DNA of 64,000 nucleotides from Acidobacteriota bacterium (GTDB lineage Bacteria; Acidobacteriota; Vicinamibacteria; Vicinamibacterales; CAVVIG01). The notes beneath the pieces were generated by a model. The model had not been told where the DNA came from, did not search any database, and worked only from the letters and a program-made list of their open reading frames with translations. Each line of letters begins with the position of its first letter. Position 1 is the stretch's first letter. The DNA is taken from positions 372,001 through 436,000 of the forward strand of contig QHWB01000039.1 in NCBI GenBank assembly GCA_003222395.1. Reading direction: 5' to 3'. Below are positions 1 to 12,009 of this stretch, in pieces. The position numbers and the translations under genes were made by a program.

Positions 1-689
1 AGATCCTTGTTGTCGAGATTGCCGCCATGCTTTCCGGGTTCGCGGCTGCCGATGCGCGCCGCGCCTGCCGGCGGCGCCACGCCAATCGTGCCGAAAAACG
101 GCGCCATCGAGATGGAAGCGCCGGCGAACTGCAACTGCGCCGCGCCCGGCGGCCACCGTATGAGGCGCAGCGCAGGCGCCGTGAAATCGTCGGGCAATGC
201 GCCGCCGCCTGGATTGATGGCCTCGACGCCGAACGGATGAAGGAACGCGATCGCGATGATCTCGACTTCGAGCGCATCGCCGGGCTCCGCGCCTTCGACG
301 AAGATCGGACCGGTCAGCGGGTGCGGTCCGGCCGTCTTGTCCGTGATCGCCGCCTCGACGGCCTTCAGCGACGCCGGAATCTCGTCGTCTTTGACGCCGG
401 CGTCCTTCAGCCGCTGTACGCCGCGCGCGATCATCGTCTCGACGCGCACGCGATCGCCGGCTGCGATCCGCAGCGCCGGCGGGAGGCGCGCGTCGAAGTA
501 GCCCCAGTGCACGTGCGAGGGCGTAAGCGGAAGATCGTGTACGCGGCCCTGGAAAGCGGTCTCGCGGACCTGAAAGGAGCGCGCCACACGTTCGGCCTGC
601 CGAGACGACGGCACCGCGTCGGTGCGCGCCACATTCGAGTTGTTTTGAGCGGTGAGGAGGGCGGCGACAACGATCAGTATCTGCTTCAT
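1..689 (-). CDS. acetamidase/formamidase family protein, exported (truncated by window edge)
   Basis: The reading frame is open through the left edge, so only the first 229 codons are visible; the family is usually a little over 300 residues. Family hallmarks seen: HVHWGYFDARLPPALRI, which contributes metal-binding histidine, TGPIFVEGAEPGDALEV, APFFGTIGVAPP, and PGKHGGNLDNKDL just before the edge. The family hydrolyses formamide or acetamide to ammonia and the carboxylic acid with a divalent metal. The N-terminus MKQILIVVAALLTAQ looks like a Sec signal peptide, so this copy is probably periplasmic, and its true substrate is unknown. The ATG at 689 is the only start that includes the signal peptide. 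Confidence 0.85.
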   Translation of the reverse strand, partial: MKQILIVVAALLTAQNNSNVARTDAVPSSRQAERVARSFQVRETAFQGRVHDLPLTPSHVHWGYFDARLPPALRIAAGDRVRVETMIARGVQRLKDAGVKDDEIPASLKAVEAAITDKTAGPHPLTGPIFVEGAEPGDALEVEIIAIAFLHPFGVEAINPGGGALPDDFTAPALRLIRWPPGAAQLQFAGASISMAPFFGTIGVAPPAGAARIGSREPGKHGGNLDNKD

Positions 690-780
690 GGGTTCACATG
701 AGTCGAGAGCGACCACGTGCGAATTATACTGACCGCCTTCCACCGGGAGGTCTCCATGCAGCTGCATCTGGCCGAACGCA

Positions 781-870
781 CTGAACGTCACCAGGCGCAT
801 CCACGATCTGCGGGCGATCACGAAGCTGTTGACGGTGTTCGAGACGTTCGACAGCGAGGCGGAGGCGTGA
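781..870 (+). pseudogene. 3' remnant of a STAS-domain (anti-sigma factor antagonist-like) gene
   Basis: In one plus-strand frame ending at the TGA at 868-870 the translation is NVTRRIHDLRAITKLLTVFE followed by TFDSEAEA. This resembles the C-terminal helix of STAS proteins (typical form LTKRIHDLLxITKLLTVFDxFDSExxA). Upstream in that frame the similarity stops abruptly and no start or STAS core is present. I read it as the tail of a deleted gene. It occupies the otherwise empty 236 bp between the acetamidase and the protease. Confidence 0.5.
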
Positions 871-925
871 CCAGTTTCTCGATTGCGGGAGTGTGACGGG
901 ACTTCGGGATTCGAACCCCGAACCT

Positions 926-1879
926 TTATTGTTGTTCCGCGACAATCGCCTGCTGCGTCTGCTGCACGGGCGCCTCGAACGACGGCAGCTTGCGCAGCAT
1001 CTCGGCGCGCAGCGGAAGAATGAATGAGAAGCGATAATCACCCTGCATGCGGCCGATCGGGATGCCGACGAGATCGCCGTGCTGGTTCAGCACGCCGCCG
1101 CCCGACACGCCGGGGTGGCCGTCGGTGAGGCAGGTCACCAGGCCGTTCGACGTCCGCTGGCCGACGTAGCCGGTCGAGAGGATGATTCCCTTCGAGTAGT
1201 CGTTGCCGAGCCGGAAGATCGGATCGGCGAAGTCGTAGGCGAACGACGTATCGAGATGCAGCGCCGGTAGATCGACTTCTTTCGTCTTGATGATCGCCCA
1301 GTCGCCGCTGTGGACCTCCACGTCGGCATCGCCCGTGTCGACGACCTTCGCTGAAATTTCTTTCCCCTGATACATCACCTTGACCGACGCGATCCGCCGC
1401 GACGACTGGCGGTCGTCGTCTTCTCGGAGCGCGACGACCGCGTGCTTGACGGTGATGAAGTAGCCGTGTCCGAGATAGCCGGCCGTGCCGTAATTGGTCT
1501 TGCCGAAGTTGTCGTACGAGTAGAGCTCGACGAAGCTGGTTCGGCGCTGACGCAGCAGCTGCACCGGCAGCAGCCCCATCTCGCTCTGCAGCTCCTGCTT
1601 GATCTCCGCCATCATCTTTGCGCGCGATCCGGTCGTCGGTCCGTCGGCGTCGTCCTTCGGCCTTGACGTCCGGCCGATCGTCGCCGCGGGCACGACCGCG
1701 TCGGTAGTCCGCGCATGTCCGAGCTCGCTGCGCACTTCGGCACGAAGCGCCTGCAGCTCGCGCTCGTACGATGCCTGCGCCGCCGCGTCGTGGCGGCGCG
1801 CGTGCAGAATGCCGAGCGTGAAGCCGGAGATCGCCGTGGCGGCGAGGGAGGTGATGAACACGAGGCGCCGAGAAATCAT
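926..1879 (-). CDS. membrane-anchored trypsin-like serine protease
   Basis: A 317-residue protein with one N-terminal membrane segment (VFITSLAATAISGFTLGILH), then a short coiled region (about 35-90) and a chymotrypsin-fold protease domain. The catalytic triad is visible: His in GYFITVKHAVVAL (about 146), Asp in SGDWAIIKTK (about 193) and Ser in PGVSGGGVL (about 259). No PDZ domain follows, unlike DegP/HtrA. I chose the ATG at 1879 because GGAG lies 6 bp upstream; a TTG four codons earlier is also open. Its transcript leader carries a GEMM-like element, so expression may respond to a cyclic dinucleotide. The substrate is unknown. Confidence 0.8.
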   Translation of the reverse strand: MISRRLVFITSLAATAISGFTLGILHARRHDAAAQASYERELQALRAEVRSELGHARTTDAVVPAATIGRTSRPKDDADGPTTGSRAKMMAEIKQELQSEMGLLPVQLLRQRRTSFVELYSYDNFGKTNYGTAGYLGHGYFITVKHAVVALREDDDRQSSRRIASVKVMYQGKEISAKVVDTGDADVEVHSGDWAIIKTKEVDLPALHLDTSFAYDFADPIFRLGNDYSKGIILSTGYVGQRTSNGLVTCLTDGHPGVSGGGVLNQHGDLVGIPIGRMQGDYRFSFILPLRAEMLRKLPSFEAPVQQTQQAIVAEQQ

Positions 1880-1891
1880 TCTGTACTCCAA

Positions 1892-1993
1892 GTTCGGCAG
1901 CTAAACCACCGTCCCCCAGCCTGCAGACGAGCTGCCGGCCGCGGTAGGTTTACAGCTTTGCGTTCCCGCACACGGCGGGATTGCCCTTTCGCT
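1892..1993 (-). promoter_or_regulatory. candidate c-di-GMP-I (GEMM) type riboswitch
   Basis: Read on the minus strand, the leader contains the strings that define GEMM aptamers in order: AAAGGGCAATCC, a small hairpin CCCGC-CGTGT-GCGGG, then ACGCAAAGC, then AAACCTACCG, and a closing 3' strand GGTTTAGCTGCC that pairs with GC(T)GTAAACC. The aptamer ends three nucleotides before the GGAG of the protease gene, so an expression platform hiding the ribosome site is plausible. The usual GNRA tetraloop of the first stem reads CGTGT here, a deviation. Call by eye only; not tested against the Rfam model. Confidence 0.6.
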
Positions 1994-2084
1994 TGGAAAG
2001 CGCTGAGCTATTTACAGTTGGTCGGTTGAGCGAGCTAAGTCAACTGTAGCAACCGTCCCGAAGAGTGTCAAGCTGATCTCGTCT

Positions 2085-2255
2085 TTACGATCGTTTTTTC
2101 AATTTTGTAAGCGCCCAGCCCGCGGCAAACACTCCGACGCCAACAGCAAACAGCCGCGCGTCGGGGCCCATTGGTCCGGCCGTGAAAATATCGACCAAGA
2201 GCAGCCACATCCCCATGAGTTGCGCGAGTCGGCCGGTGTAGTAGATGGCCGTCAT
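2085..2255 (-). CDS. small hydrophobic membrane protein, 56 aa
   Basis: Unrecognised small gene 36 bp downstream of mutL, same strand. The translation begins MTAIYYTGRLAQLMGMWLLL and ends in the basic tail TKLKKRS. Two membrane segments are apparent: about residues 8-25 and 33-50. Codon third positions are mostly G/C as in its neighbours, supporting coding. The purine run AAGAAAG just before the ATG is a weak ribosome site. It has the shape of small hypothetical membrane proteins often left unannotated; no function can be assigned. Confidence 0.6.
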   Translation of the reverse strand: MTAIYYTGRLAQLMGMWLLLVDIFTAGPMGPDARLFAVGVGVFAAGWALTKLKKRS

Positions 2256-2291
2256 CTTTCTTTTTCGGATCCTGCCAGCAGCTTTGCCGCG

Positions 2292-4049
2292 CTAGATGCG
2301 ATCAAAATTTTTCTCGATTTCGCGGCGGGTCAGACGGAGCATCACCGGCCGTCCGTGCGGGCAGACCGTTGAGTACGCGGTCGCTCGCAGCTCGTCGAGA
2401 ATATGCGTCATTTTTTCGTACGTAAGCGGGTAGTTCGCCTTCACCGCCGCGTGACACGCCGTCGTGGCCGCGATGCGCTGCAGCGCGTCCTGCACCTGCG
2501 CGCCCCGATCGAGCCCCTCGAGATCCTCGGCGAGCGCGAGCAGCGCCTTCGAGCAGTCCTCGGTCCTCAGCAGTGCCGGAACTGCCGTTATCTTCACCGT
2601 CGCGGCGCCGAAGCTTTCGAGCTCGAAGCCAAAGCGTTCCAGCTCGCGCGCGCGGTTCACCAGCGCCTGATGCGCCGACGGAGCGAGATCCAGCACGATC
2701 GGCACCAGCAGCCCTTGCGACTCGAGCCGTCCCGCCGTCAGCTTCTCCATGACGCGCTCGAACAGCACGCGCTCGTGCGCGACATGCTGATCGATGATCG
2801 CAACGCCGTCATCGTCGACGGCGATGATGAACGTATCGCGGAACTGTCCCAGCGGGATCAGGGGTTTGATGTCGACGGAGACAGCAACCGCAGCATTCGC
2901 GGAGATCGCAGAGAATGAGTGGCTCTCCGCGCCCGGCGTGCTCGGCGCCCGGCTTGCTTCCTGCGGCACCCATCGATTCGGATACGCGCCGCCCAGGACA
3001 CCTGGAAGCGTGCTCGCCGCGGGAATTCGTGTTTCCACCTCCGGTCGAAGCTGCAGGAGCGGCACGCCGCTGTGGCCGAGCGCGTCCATCAGCGCGCGGC
3101 GCACGACTTCGTGGACGAGCGACTGATCGCGGAACCGGACTTCCGCTTTTGTCGGATGCACGTTGACGTCGACGGCGTCCGGCGCCATCTCGATGAACAG
3201 GTGCACCTCGGGGCTGCGCTCCTTGATCGACGCCTGGCTGTACGAGTCGATGATCGCGTGCGCGATCGTGCGATCCTTGATGACGCGGCGGTTGACGAAG
3301 ACGTTCTGCGGGCCCCGCGTCGGGCCCGTGTCGGCGAGCGCGGCGATGAATCCGGTCAGCCGCAGACCGCCCGCCTCCTTCCTGACCTCTATCAGATCGG
3401 TCCGCTCGCCGTATAGCTGATACAGCCGATCGCGCAGCGATGCGGCCGGCGGACATTGCAGCACAACCCGTCCGGCGCTGGTCAGCGTGAATCCAACCGC
3501 CGGACAGGCGAGCGCGAGCTGCGTGACGATGCGCGAGACCTGCGCCGATTCGGCGGCGTCGGACTTCAGGAACTTCCGCCGCGCGGGAAGGTTGTAGAAG
3601 AGGTCGTTGACTTCGACGATTGTCCCTTCGGCGGCGCCGATTTCGACGACCGATCCGACCATGCCGCCGTTCACGCGGATTTCGGTTCCGCTCTGCCGAC
3701 CGCGCGCGCGGCTGCGGAGGACGAAATGCGAGACCGAGGCGATCGACGGCAGCGCTTCGCCGCGGAATCCCATCGTCCGGATCGCCGCGAGATCGTCGGC
3801 ACGGCGAATCTTGCTCGTGGCGTGGCGCTCTATCGCAAGCCGCGCGTCTTCCGGCTCCATGCCTTCGCCGTCGTCCTCGACGCGGACGTGCTTCTTGCCG
3901 CCGAGCTCGGTATGGATCGCGACACGCTGCGCGCCGGCGTCGATCGCGTTTTCGACCAGCTCCTTGACGACCGACGCCGGACGTTCGACGACCTCGCCGG
4001 CCGCAATTTGGTTCGCGAGATCGTCTGAAAGGCGATGAATGCGCGCCAA
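2292..4049 (-). CDS. mutL: DNA mismatch repair protein MutL
   Basis: A 585-residue MutL. The GHKL ATPase core has ELVENAIDAGA, DDGEGM, RHATSKI and GFRGEALPSIASVS. The C-terminal half has DQHVAHERVLFE (close to DQHAxxExxxxE), ACHAAVKA and CPHGRP, which are the metal-binding motifs of the nicking endonuclease class of MutL used by bacteria without MutH. I take the TTG at 4049, because MARIHRLSDDLANQIAAGEV matches the canonical MutL start and AGGA lies 8 bp upstream. The open frame continues to 4235, but that part is translated REP repeat. Confidence 0.95.
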   Translation of the reverse strand: MARIHRLSDDLANQIAAGEVVERPASVVKELVENAIDAGAQRVAIHTELGGKKHVRVEDDGEGMEPEDARLAIERHATSKIRRADDLAAIRTMGFRGEALPSIASVSHFVLRSRARGRQSGTEIRVNGGMVGSVVEIGAAEGTIVEVNDLFYNLPARRKFLKSDAAESAQVSRIVTQLALACPAVGFTLTSAGRVVLQCPPAASLRDRLYQLYGERTDLIEVRKEAGGLRLTGFIAALADTGPTRGPQNVFVNRRVIKDRTIAHAIIDSYSQASIKERSPEVHLFIEMAPDAVDVNVHPTKAEVRFRDQSLVHEVVRRALMDALGHSGVPLLQLRPEVETRIPAASTLPGVLGGAYPNRWVPQEASRAPSTPGAESHSFSAISANAAVAVSVDIKPLIPLGQFRDTFIIAVDDDGVAIIDQHVAHERVLFERVMEKLTAGRLESQGLLVPIVLDLAPSAHQALVNRARELERFGFELESFGAATVKITAVPALLRTEDCSKALLALAEDLEGLDRGAQVQDALQRIAATTACHAAVKANYPLTYEKMTHILDELRATAYSTVCPHGRPVMLRLTRREIEKNFDRI

Positions 4050-4083
4050 ATGTTTTGTCCTGCGGGCGTGGCCCGCTTGCGAT

Positions 4084-4150
4084 CGCTCGGCTGAAAGCCT
4101 CGCGCTACACGACGATTCGACATCGTAGCGCGAGCCTTTCAGGCGAGCGA
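4084..4150. repeat. REP-like palindrome (GTAGCGC family), upstream of mutL
   Basis: Two inverted arms, GCTCGGCTGAAAGCCTCGCG and CGCGAGCCTTTCAGGCGAGC, flank a short spacer with inner ends GCGCTAC and GTAGCGC. Lies between corA and mutL. Related copies are at about 11957, 18908, 30344, 45207, 50291 and 52445. Confidence 0.75.
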
Positions 4151-4162
4151 CTGTGATAGCGT

Positions 4163-5128
4163 TCAGATCCACCGCCTGCGCCGGAAGACCATCAGCATCG
4201 CGATCACCACCGCGGTCATGATGCCGAACACCCACCAGAACTGCGCGGCCTGGCTGCCCGGAAAGCGCGGCAGCGGTACGTTCATTCCCCAGATACCCGT
4301 CAGCAGCGTGAGCGGCATGAAAATCGTCGCGACGACGGTCAGCACCTTCATCACCTCGTTGAGCCGGTTGCTCACGTTCGACAGATGCGCGTCGAGCATG
4401 CCCGTGATCCGATCCTGAAACATGATCGCATCGTCGGCGACGCGCACGAGATGATCGTAGATGTCGCGGAACCTGAACGACATCTCGGTGCTGATGTCGA
4501 CGAAGTCGCGGCGCGCGAGACGGGCGATGACGTCGCGCTGCGGCGTGATGATGCGCCGCAGCCGCGCAACCTGGCGCTTTTCATCGAGGATGGCCTTGGC
4601 GAGCGCCGGCTTCGGATCCTCGAAGATTGCCTTCTCGAGATCGTCGAGCCGGTCCTCGAGCTTGTCCACTTCGGGGCGATAGCGGTCGACCATCGCATCG
4701 ACGATGCGATGCAGCAGCGCCACGGGGCCGTCGGACAGGATTTTCGGATTGCGCGTCGCGTGCTCGCGGAGATCGGCGATCGACATCGAACGGCCGTCGT
4801 GCACGGTGACGAGATACGTCTGGCCGAGAAAGAAATCGATGTCGTGCGTGTCGAAGCAGCGCTCGTGTGCCTGATAGGCGATGCCGTGCAGGATGATGTA
4901 GAGGTATCCGTCGTACGCCTCGACCTTCGGAAACTGCAGCGCCGACATCGCGTCCTCGACCGAGAGCGGGTGAAACGCGAACGTGTCGCTCAGTATCAAG
5001 CATTCCGGGATGGAGGGCGCCGCCAGATCGACCCACACGACGACACCGGCCGCCGGATTGAGCCAGCCACGATCGATGCTCGTGACCTGCTCGGTCCGGC
5101 CGTTCCGGTGGACGAAAATCGTGACCAT
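4163..5128 (-). CDS. corA: CorA-like magnesium/cobalt transporter
   Basis: A 321-residue inner-membrane CorA/MIT-family channel. It has a cytoplasmic domain, a long helix region and two C-terminal transmembrane segments. The first segment ends in GIWGMNVPLP, which contains the signature GMN filter. The C-terminus is basic (FRRRRWI), as is usual. The start is set at the ATG at 5128 (MVTIFVHRNG). The frame is open a further 31 codons, but that part only translates the GGGATTC repeat tract. The gene follows ppdK on the same strand after 82 bp made almost wholly of inverted repeats. Confidence 0.9.
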   Translation of the reverse strand: MVTIFVHRNGRTEQVTSIDRGWLNPAAGVVVWVDLAAPSIPECLILSDTFAFHPLSVEDAMSALQFPKVEAYDGYLYIILHGIAYQAHERCFDTHDIDFFLGQTYLVTVHDGRSMSIADLREHATRNPKILSDGPVALLHRIVDAMVDRYRPEVDKLEDRLDDLEKAIFEDPKPALAKAILDEKRQVARLRRIITPQRDVIARLARRDFVDISTEMSFRFRDIYDHLVRVADDAIMFQDRITGMLDAHLSNVSNRLNEVMKVLTVVATIFMPLTLLTGIWGMNVPLPRFPGSQAAQFWWVFGIMTAVVIAMLMVFRRRRWI

Positions 5129-5131
5129 GTC

Positions 5132-5210
5132 GCGATTCGGGATTCGGGATTCGGGATTCGGGATTTGCAGGCATTCGCCAAACTGCGAATCCCGAATCCC
5201 AAATCCCGAC

Positions 5211-5211
<1 letters not shown>
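5132..5211. repeat. inverted CGGGATT tandem-repeat tract between ppdK and corA
   Basis: Arm one (5132-5167) is four or five copies of the 7-mer CGGGATT. Arm two (5184-5211) has the reverse complement, as in GAATCCCGAATCCC. The arms can fold into a long hairpin in the ppdK-corA transcript. A related single-orientation tract is at 7911-7946 inside the start of ppdK. Confidence 0.85.
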
Positions 5212-7994
<2,783 letters not shown>

Positions 7995-8055
7995 TGCAAA
8001 TGCTCCGGATCGAAGCGATTAGCTTCAAGTTTGTATCGATGATGCGCGGCCTCAG

Positions 8056-10293
8056 CTAGCCGGACTGGCCAGCAAATGCCGACGGGTCGCCCACGCGCGC
8101 CACGACGTCTCGAAAATCGCGCAGTAACGAGAGGCGGCCGGTCCGCAGTCTTTCGTCGGGGACGACGACGCGCACTTGATCAAAGAAGTTCGCGATCTGA
8201 GGCTGAATCGATCCGACCGCCTCGATCGCTTTTCGTGCGGAACCCGTCGCAAGCGCTGTTTCTATTTCCGCAGACACTCGATCAACGGCTTTCCGGAGAT
8301 CAACTTCGGCCGTCTCGGTCAGAAGCGCCTGCTGCTCGCTTCTCGACAACGGCGTGGCAACAGAAACCCATTCGCGTTCGACGATGTTGTTCGCACGTTT
8401 ATGAGCTTCGGCCGCGGATTTGAATACTGCCGTGCCCACGATCCGCCGCCATTCGTGAGCCAAAGCCATCAGGACCGCAGGGTTGACTTGTTCGATTCGA
8501 CCGAGATCGCCGGTGACGACCTGGATTTCCTCGTAACCAAGGTCGCGACTCTGCATCACGTGGCGGAGTCGATCGGTCATGAATTCACGGAATACGTTTG
8601 CCCTTTGTCCCACCGGATAATCGACGTCGTTGAGACGGCACGCTTCTTCCAGAAACGATCGGAGCGATCGCTTCGTGAACACACCGGTCAGGTTCTCGAG
8701 ATCCACGAGCAGGCGTATCACGCCGTTGCCGGCACGGCGCAAACCGTACGGGTCGCGGGAGCCGGTGGACTGTTCGGTTGCTTTGATCATCAATCCAGCA
8801 ATCGTGTCGAGCTTGTCGGCCAGCGAGACGGCCGCCCACGTGACGGCCGCTTTTCCAAGCTGCGCTCTCGTCGGCGGCGCGTCGGCTTCCACGCCGACCG
8901 GGAGGTAGTGGAAATAGATTGCCTTCCACACTTCTTCGGGCAACCGTTCCACGCGCGCGTAGATCCCACCCATCGTGCCCTGAAGCTCGGTGAACTCGCG
9001 GACCATGTCGGTCGTAAGATCCGCCTTCGCGAGCCGGGCCGCGACGGCGGCATGCTTCGCCGTCGCCTGGTCCGCGGCGAGCGCTTCCCGGGCGATCCAT
9101 TCGGCCAGCCGCTCGATCCGTTCCGCTTTCTCCTGGTACGTTCCGAGCTTCTTGTGAAACAGCAGCGTCGAGAGACGAGCGACCTTGGATTCGAGCGTCG
9201 TCTTGCGATCCGCTTCCCAGAAGAAGCGCGCGTCGCGCAGGCGCGCGCTGACGACCCGCTCGGCGTTGCGGGCGATGGTCCGTTCGTTGTCCGGCTCGGT
9301 GTTGATCACCGCGAGGAACGCATTCTTCAGCTTCCCGTCGTCGCTCTCCACCGGAAAGTAATGCTGATGGTGGATGAGCGTTGTCGTCAGCACTTCGTCC
9401 GGCAGCTCGAGGAACTCGGTCGCGAATGTTCCGGCGACGACCGACGGATATTCCACGAGGTCCGGCACTTCCTCGAGCAGGCCCGAGTCGGTTCGAACGG
9501 TGCGCGACACGCGCCCCTGCAGGCGCTGCGCCTTCGCGTCCAGCTCGCGCGCGATCTTGTTGTGTCGCTCCGCGCGTTCGAGGATGACGAAATTCTCCAG
9601 CAGCCGCGCGCGGTATTCGTCGAACGATCTCACTTTGATCGCGCGTCCCGCCCGGCCGCTCGTCGTGAGGAAGCGGTGGCCGTACGTGACGGCACCAGAC
9701 GGCACGTCCTGCACCTGCCCGGTCTGCGCCGCGGATGCGCGCGTGATGTTGAAGGGCACGACGCGCCCGCCGTACAGAAACAGGATCCAGCGAATCGGCC
9801 GCCCGAACAGCAGCTCGCCCTTGCCGTCCTCGAGCGTTGCGTCCCAGCGCATCGCCTTCGGAAACGAGAGCCCGCGGAGCGTCCCCGTCAGGACGTCCGG
9901 CAGCACGTCGACCGCCGCCCTGCCACGCTGACGTTTGCGGAACGCCAGGTACTCCCCTTTGGGCGTCTGAACGCGCTCGAGCGCCGCGACGTCGACGGCG
10001 TTCTTGGTCGCGAAGCCGACGGCGGCCGGCGTCGCGGTGCCGTCCGGCTGGAACGCCGCGGAGACCGGCGGTCCGTTCACCAGCTCCTCCAGATCGGTCT
10101 GGCGCTCGGGAACGCGGACGATGCGAACCGTCAGCCGCCGAGGGGTGCTGAACGTTTCGGCCGGCGACTCGGGTTGAAGACGATGCTCGCGCAATTGCGA
10201 CACGACGATCTCACCGACGTCATTGGTCAGCGCCGGCAGCCAGCTCGCGGGGATCTCTTCGCAGCCGATCTCGAGCAGCAGTTCGCGATCCAC
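8056..10293 (-). CDS. glyS: glycyl-tRNA synthetase beta subunit
   Basis: A 745-residue beta subunit of the bacterial alpha2beta2 GlyRS. The start is the GTG at 10293 (VDRELLLEIGCEEIPASWLP matches the family N-terminus), 4 bp after the glyQ stop. The longer open frame to 10347 only overlaps glyQ. Recognisable segments include RDARFFWEADRK, GIYARVERLPEEVW and SLADKLDTIAGLM, and the C-terminal DALR-like tRNA-binding region. Works with GlyQ to charge tRNA-Gly. Confidence 0.96.
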   Translation of the reverse strand: MDRELLLEIGCEEIPASWLPALTNDVGEIVVSQLREHRLQPESPAETFSTPRRLTVRIVRVPERQTDLEELVNGPPVSAAFQPDGTATPAAVGFATKNAVDVAALERVQTPKGEYLAFRKRQRGRAAVDVLPDVLTGTLRGLSFPKAMRWDATLEDGKGELLFGRPIRWILFLYGGRVVPFNITRASAAQTGQVQDVPSGAVTYGHRFLTTSGRAGRAIKVRSFDEYRARLLENFVILERAERHNKIARELDAKAQRLQGRVSRTVRTDSGLLEEVPDLVEYPSVVAGTFATEFLELPDEVLTTTLIHHQHYFPVESDDGKLKNAFLAVINTEPDNERTIARNAERVVSARLRDARFFWEADRKTTLESKVARLSTLLFHKKLGTYQEKAERIERLAEWIAREALAADQATAKHAAVAARLAKADLTTDMVREFTELQGTMGGIYARVERLPEEVWKAIYFHYLPVGVEADAPPTRAQLGKAAVTWAAVSLADKLDTIAGLMIKATEQSTGSRDPYGLRRAGNGVIRLLVDLENLTGVFTKRSLRSFLEEACRLNDVDYPVGQRANVFREFMTDRLRHVMQSRDLGYEEIQVVTGDLGRIEQVNPAVLMALAHEWRRIVGTAVFKSAAEAHKRANNIVEREWVSVATPLSRSEQQALLTETAEVDLRKAVDRVSAEIETALATGSARKAIEAVGSIQPQIANFFDQVRVVVPDERLRTGRLSLLRDFRDVVARVGDPSAFAGQSG

Positions 10294-10297
10294 CCGC

Positions 10298-11200
10298 TCA
10301 GGCCTTTCCGCTTTCCGATACGACTTCGGCGGGCGGCTCCGCGTCACCGGAGACGTAGGCCCTGGCGATGCCGACTGCCAGCTTGCGGACGCGGAGGATG
10401 AACGCGGTGCGCTCGGTCACGCCGATGCTGTTGCTCGAGTCGAGGATGTTGAACAGGTGCGAGCACTTCAGCGTGTGCTCGAGGGCGGGCCAGACGAGAC
10501 CCGATGCGAGCAGCGACTCGGCGAGCCGAAAGTACTCGTCGAACAGCCGGCGATGAAACGGGCCGAACTCGCCCGCGGGAAAATCGAGGCCGCTGTTGAA
10601 GACGTACCTCGACTGCTCCACTTCGTCGCGCAGCCGCACGTCGCGATACTTCACGCCGGCCGCCCACTCCAGGTCGTACACGCTGTCGACGCGCTGGAGC
10701 ACCATCGCGATGCGCTCGAGGCCGTACGTGAGCTCCGCAGAAATCGGCGCCAGCTCCTGGCCGCCGGCCTGCTGGAAGTAGGTGAACTGCGTGATCTCCA
10801 GTCCGTCGAACATCACCTGCCACCCGATGCCCCAGGCGCCGAGCGTCGGCGATTCCCAGTTGTCCTCCTCGAAGCGGATGTCGTGCTGGCGCGGGTTGAT
10901 GCCGACCGACTCGAGGCTTTCGAGATAGATCTGCTGCACTTCGTCGGGCGCCGGCTTGAGCAGCACCTGGAACTGATGGTGCTTGAACAGGCGCTGCGGA
11001 TTCTCGCCGAAGCGCCCATCGGCTGGTCGCCGTGAGGGCTGCACGTACGCGACGTTCCAGTGCGCCGGCCCGAGCACGCGCAGAAATGTTTCGGGATGCA
11101 TCGTGCCGGCGCCGACCTCCACGTCGAGCGGCTGCTGCAGCGCGCAGCCGCGCGACGCCCAGAACTCGGACAGCTTGAGGATGAGATTCTGGAAAGTCAC
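10298..11200 (-). CDS. glyQ: glycyl-tRNA synthetase alpha subunit
   Basis: A 300-residue class II catalytic subunit. The N-terminus reads [14 protein letters not shown], with [19 protein letters not shown] and RYGENP-type motif 2 region ([14 protein letters not shown]) following. The start is GTG at 11200, overlapping the recO stop as GTGA, with AAGGAC about 8 bp upstream. It needs GlyS for tRNA binding. Confidence 0.97.
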   Translation of the reverse strand: MTFQNLILKLSEFWASRGCALQQPLDVEVGAGTMHPETFLRVLGPAHWNVAYVQPSRRPADGRFGENPQRLFKHHQFQVLLKPAPDEVQQIYLESLESVGINPRQHDIRFEEDNWESPTLGAWGIGWQVMFDGLEITQFTYFQQAGGQELAPISAELTYGLERIAMVLQRVDSVYDLEWAAGVKYRDVRLRDEVEQSRYVFNSGLDFPAGEFGPFHRRLFDEYFRLAESLLASGLVWPALEHTLKCSHLFNILDSSNSIGVTERTAFILRVRKLAVGIARAYVSGDAEPPAEVVSESGKA

Positions 11201-11853
11201 GAGCGTCGTCCTTCGGAAAACATGTCGCGCAGCACGCGAACCGATTTCAAGTCCTTCTCCAGATGCATGGTGATCAGCGCGCGATGCGCGGCTTCGAGCT
11301 CACGCAGCGCCCCCGCCGGCACCGGAGAATCGCCAAGCGCGAACGGGCTCGACGAGCGCGCGCGTTCGAGGAAGCCGCGCGCGTGGTCCGACAGGCGTGG
11401 ATCCGGCTCGTAGATGCCCTGCAGCCGCAGCAGCCAGTACTCGAAATACCGCGCCAGAGGGTCGATTGGCACGCGCGCGGCCATGGCGTCGACCATCGAC
11501 GCGCCGAGCCGGAACAGCGTCTCGTTCGGATCGGCCTCCTGCGCCCACTCGTCGATCAGCTCGGCAAAGTACTCCACGTATCCGAGCGATTCGCCGTCAA
11601 TCACCGTCATCGGCGACCGCATCGGCTCCACGTAGTCGAGCCGCACGAGATCGCGCCGTTCGCGTTCGAGGTAGCCGACGCGGCCGCAGGTCAGCGGTTC
11701 GAGCGCGCCGCCGAAGCGGCGCCGGCTCTGGCGCGCGTTCTTCGCGACGCCGCGCTTCTTGCCGCGGTCCCGCGTCAGAAACACCACAATCCGGTCCGAC
11801 TCACCGAGCTTGTAGGTCCTGAGAATCAATGCGTCGGTGGTGTAAAGCGGCAT
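11197..11853 (-). CDS. recO: DNA repair protein RecO
   Basis: A 218-residue RecO that helps load RecA on SSB-coated DNA with RecR. The N-terminal OB fold is clear ([20 protein letters not shown], then [20 protein letters not shown]). I see no CxxC pairs, so the zinc site found in some RecO proteins is missing. The ATG at 11853 fits the family start; the frame stays open to 11991 without similarity. The position between era and glyQS is common in bacteria. Confidence 0.93.
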   Translation of the reverse strand: MPLYTTDALILRTYKLGESDRIVVFLTRDRGKKRGVAKNARQSRRRFGGALEPLTCGRVGYLERERRDLVRLDYVEPMRSPMTVIDGESLGYVEYFAELIDEWAQEADPNETLFRLGASMVDAMAARVPIDPLARYFEYWLLRLQGIYEPDPRLSDHARGFLERARSSSPFALGDSPVPAGALRELEAAHRALITMHLEKDLKSVRVLRDMFSEGRRS

Positions 11854-11956
11854 CCAGAGGCGGGCTACAACTGTACTATAGGAACGCCCGATTGCGGGCC
11901 TGCCGCCTTCGCACCTTCGGCGCTTCGACGAGGCCGGGCCATAGCTCGCAGGATCA

Positions 11957-11995
11957 TCGGGCGAGCGTAAGGCCGGAAAGGCCCGCGCCACGACC
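11957..11995. repeat. REP-like palindrome (GTGGCGC variant) between era and recO
   Basis: Reads CGAGCGTAAGGCCGGAAAGG then CCCGCGCCAC on the plus strand, a degenerate single copy of the family described at 30344-30402. Confidence 0.5.
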
Positions 11996-12009
11996 CCATC
12001 CGATCGAGT

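Noticed and set aside
895-925. tRNA-like T-arm (GGATTCGAACCCC) after the protease gene
   Set aside because: The stem does not pair with a 7-nt T-loop (one base too many) and the remainder of a tRNA would lie in the protease coding sequence with no anticodon or D arm. It looks like a chance or repeat-derived palindrome.
4050-4235. N-terminal 62-residue extension of MutL
   Set aside because: It is translated REP palindrome and spacer. The family start and a ribosome site point to TTG 4049.
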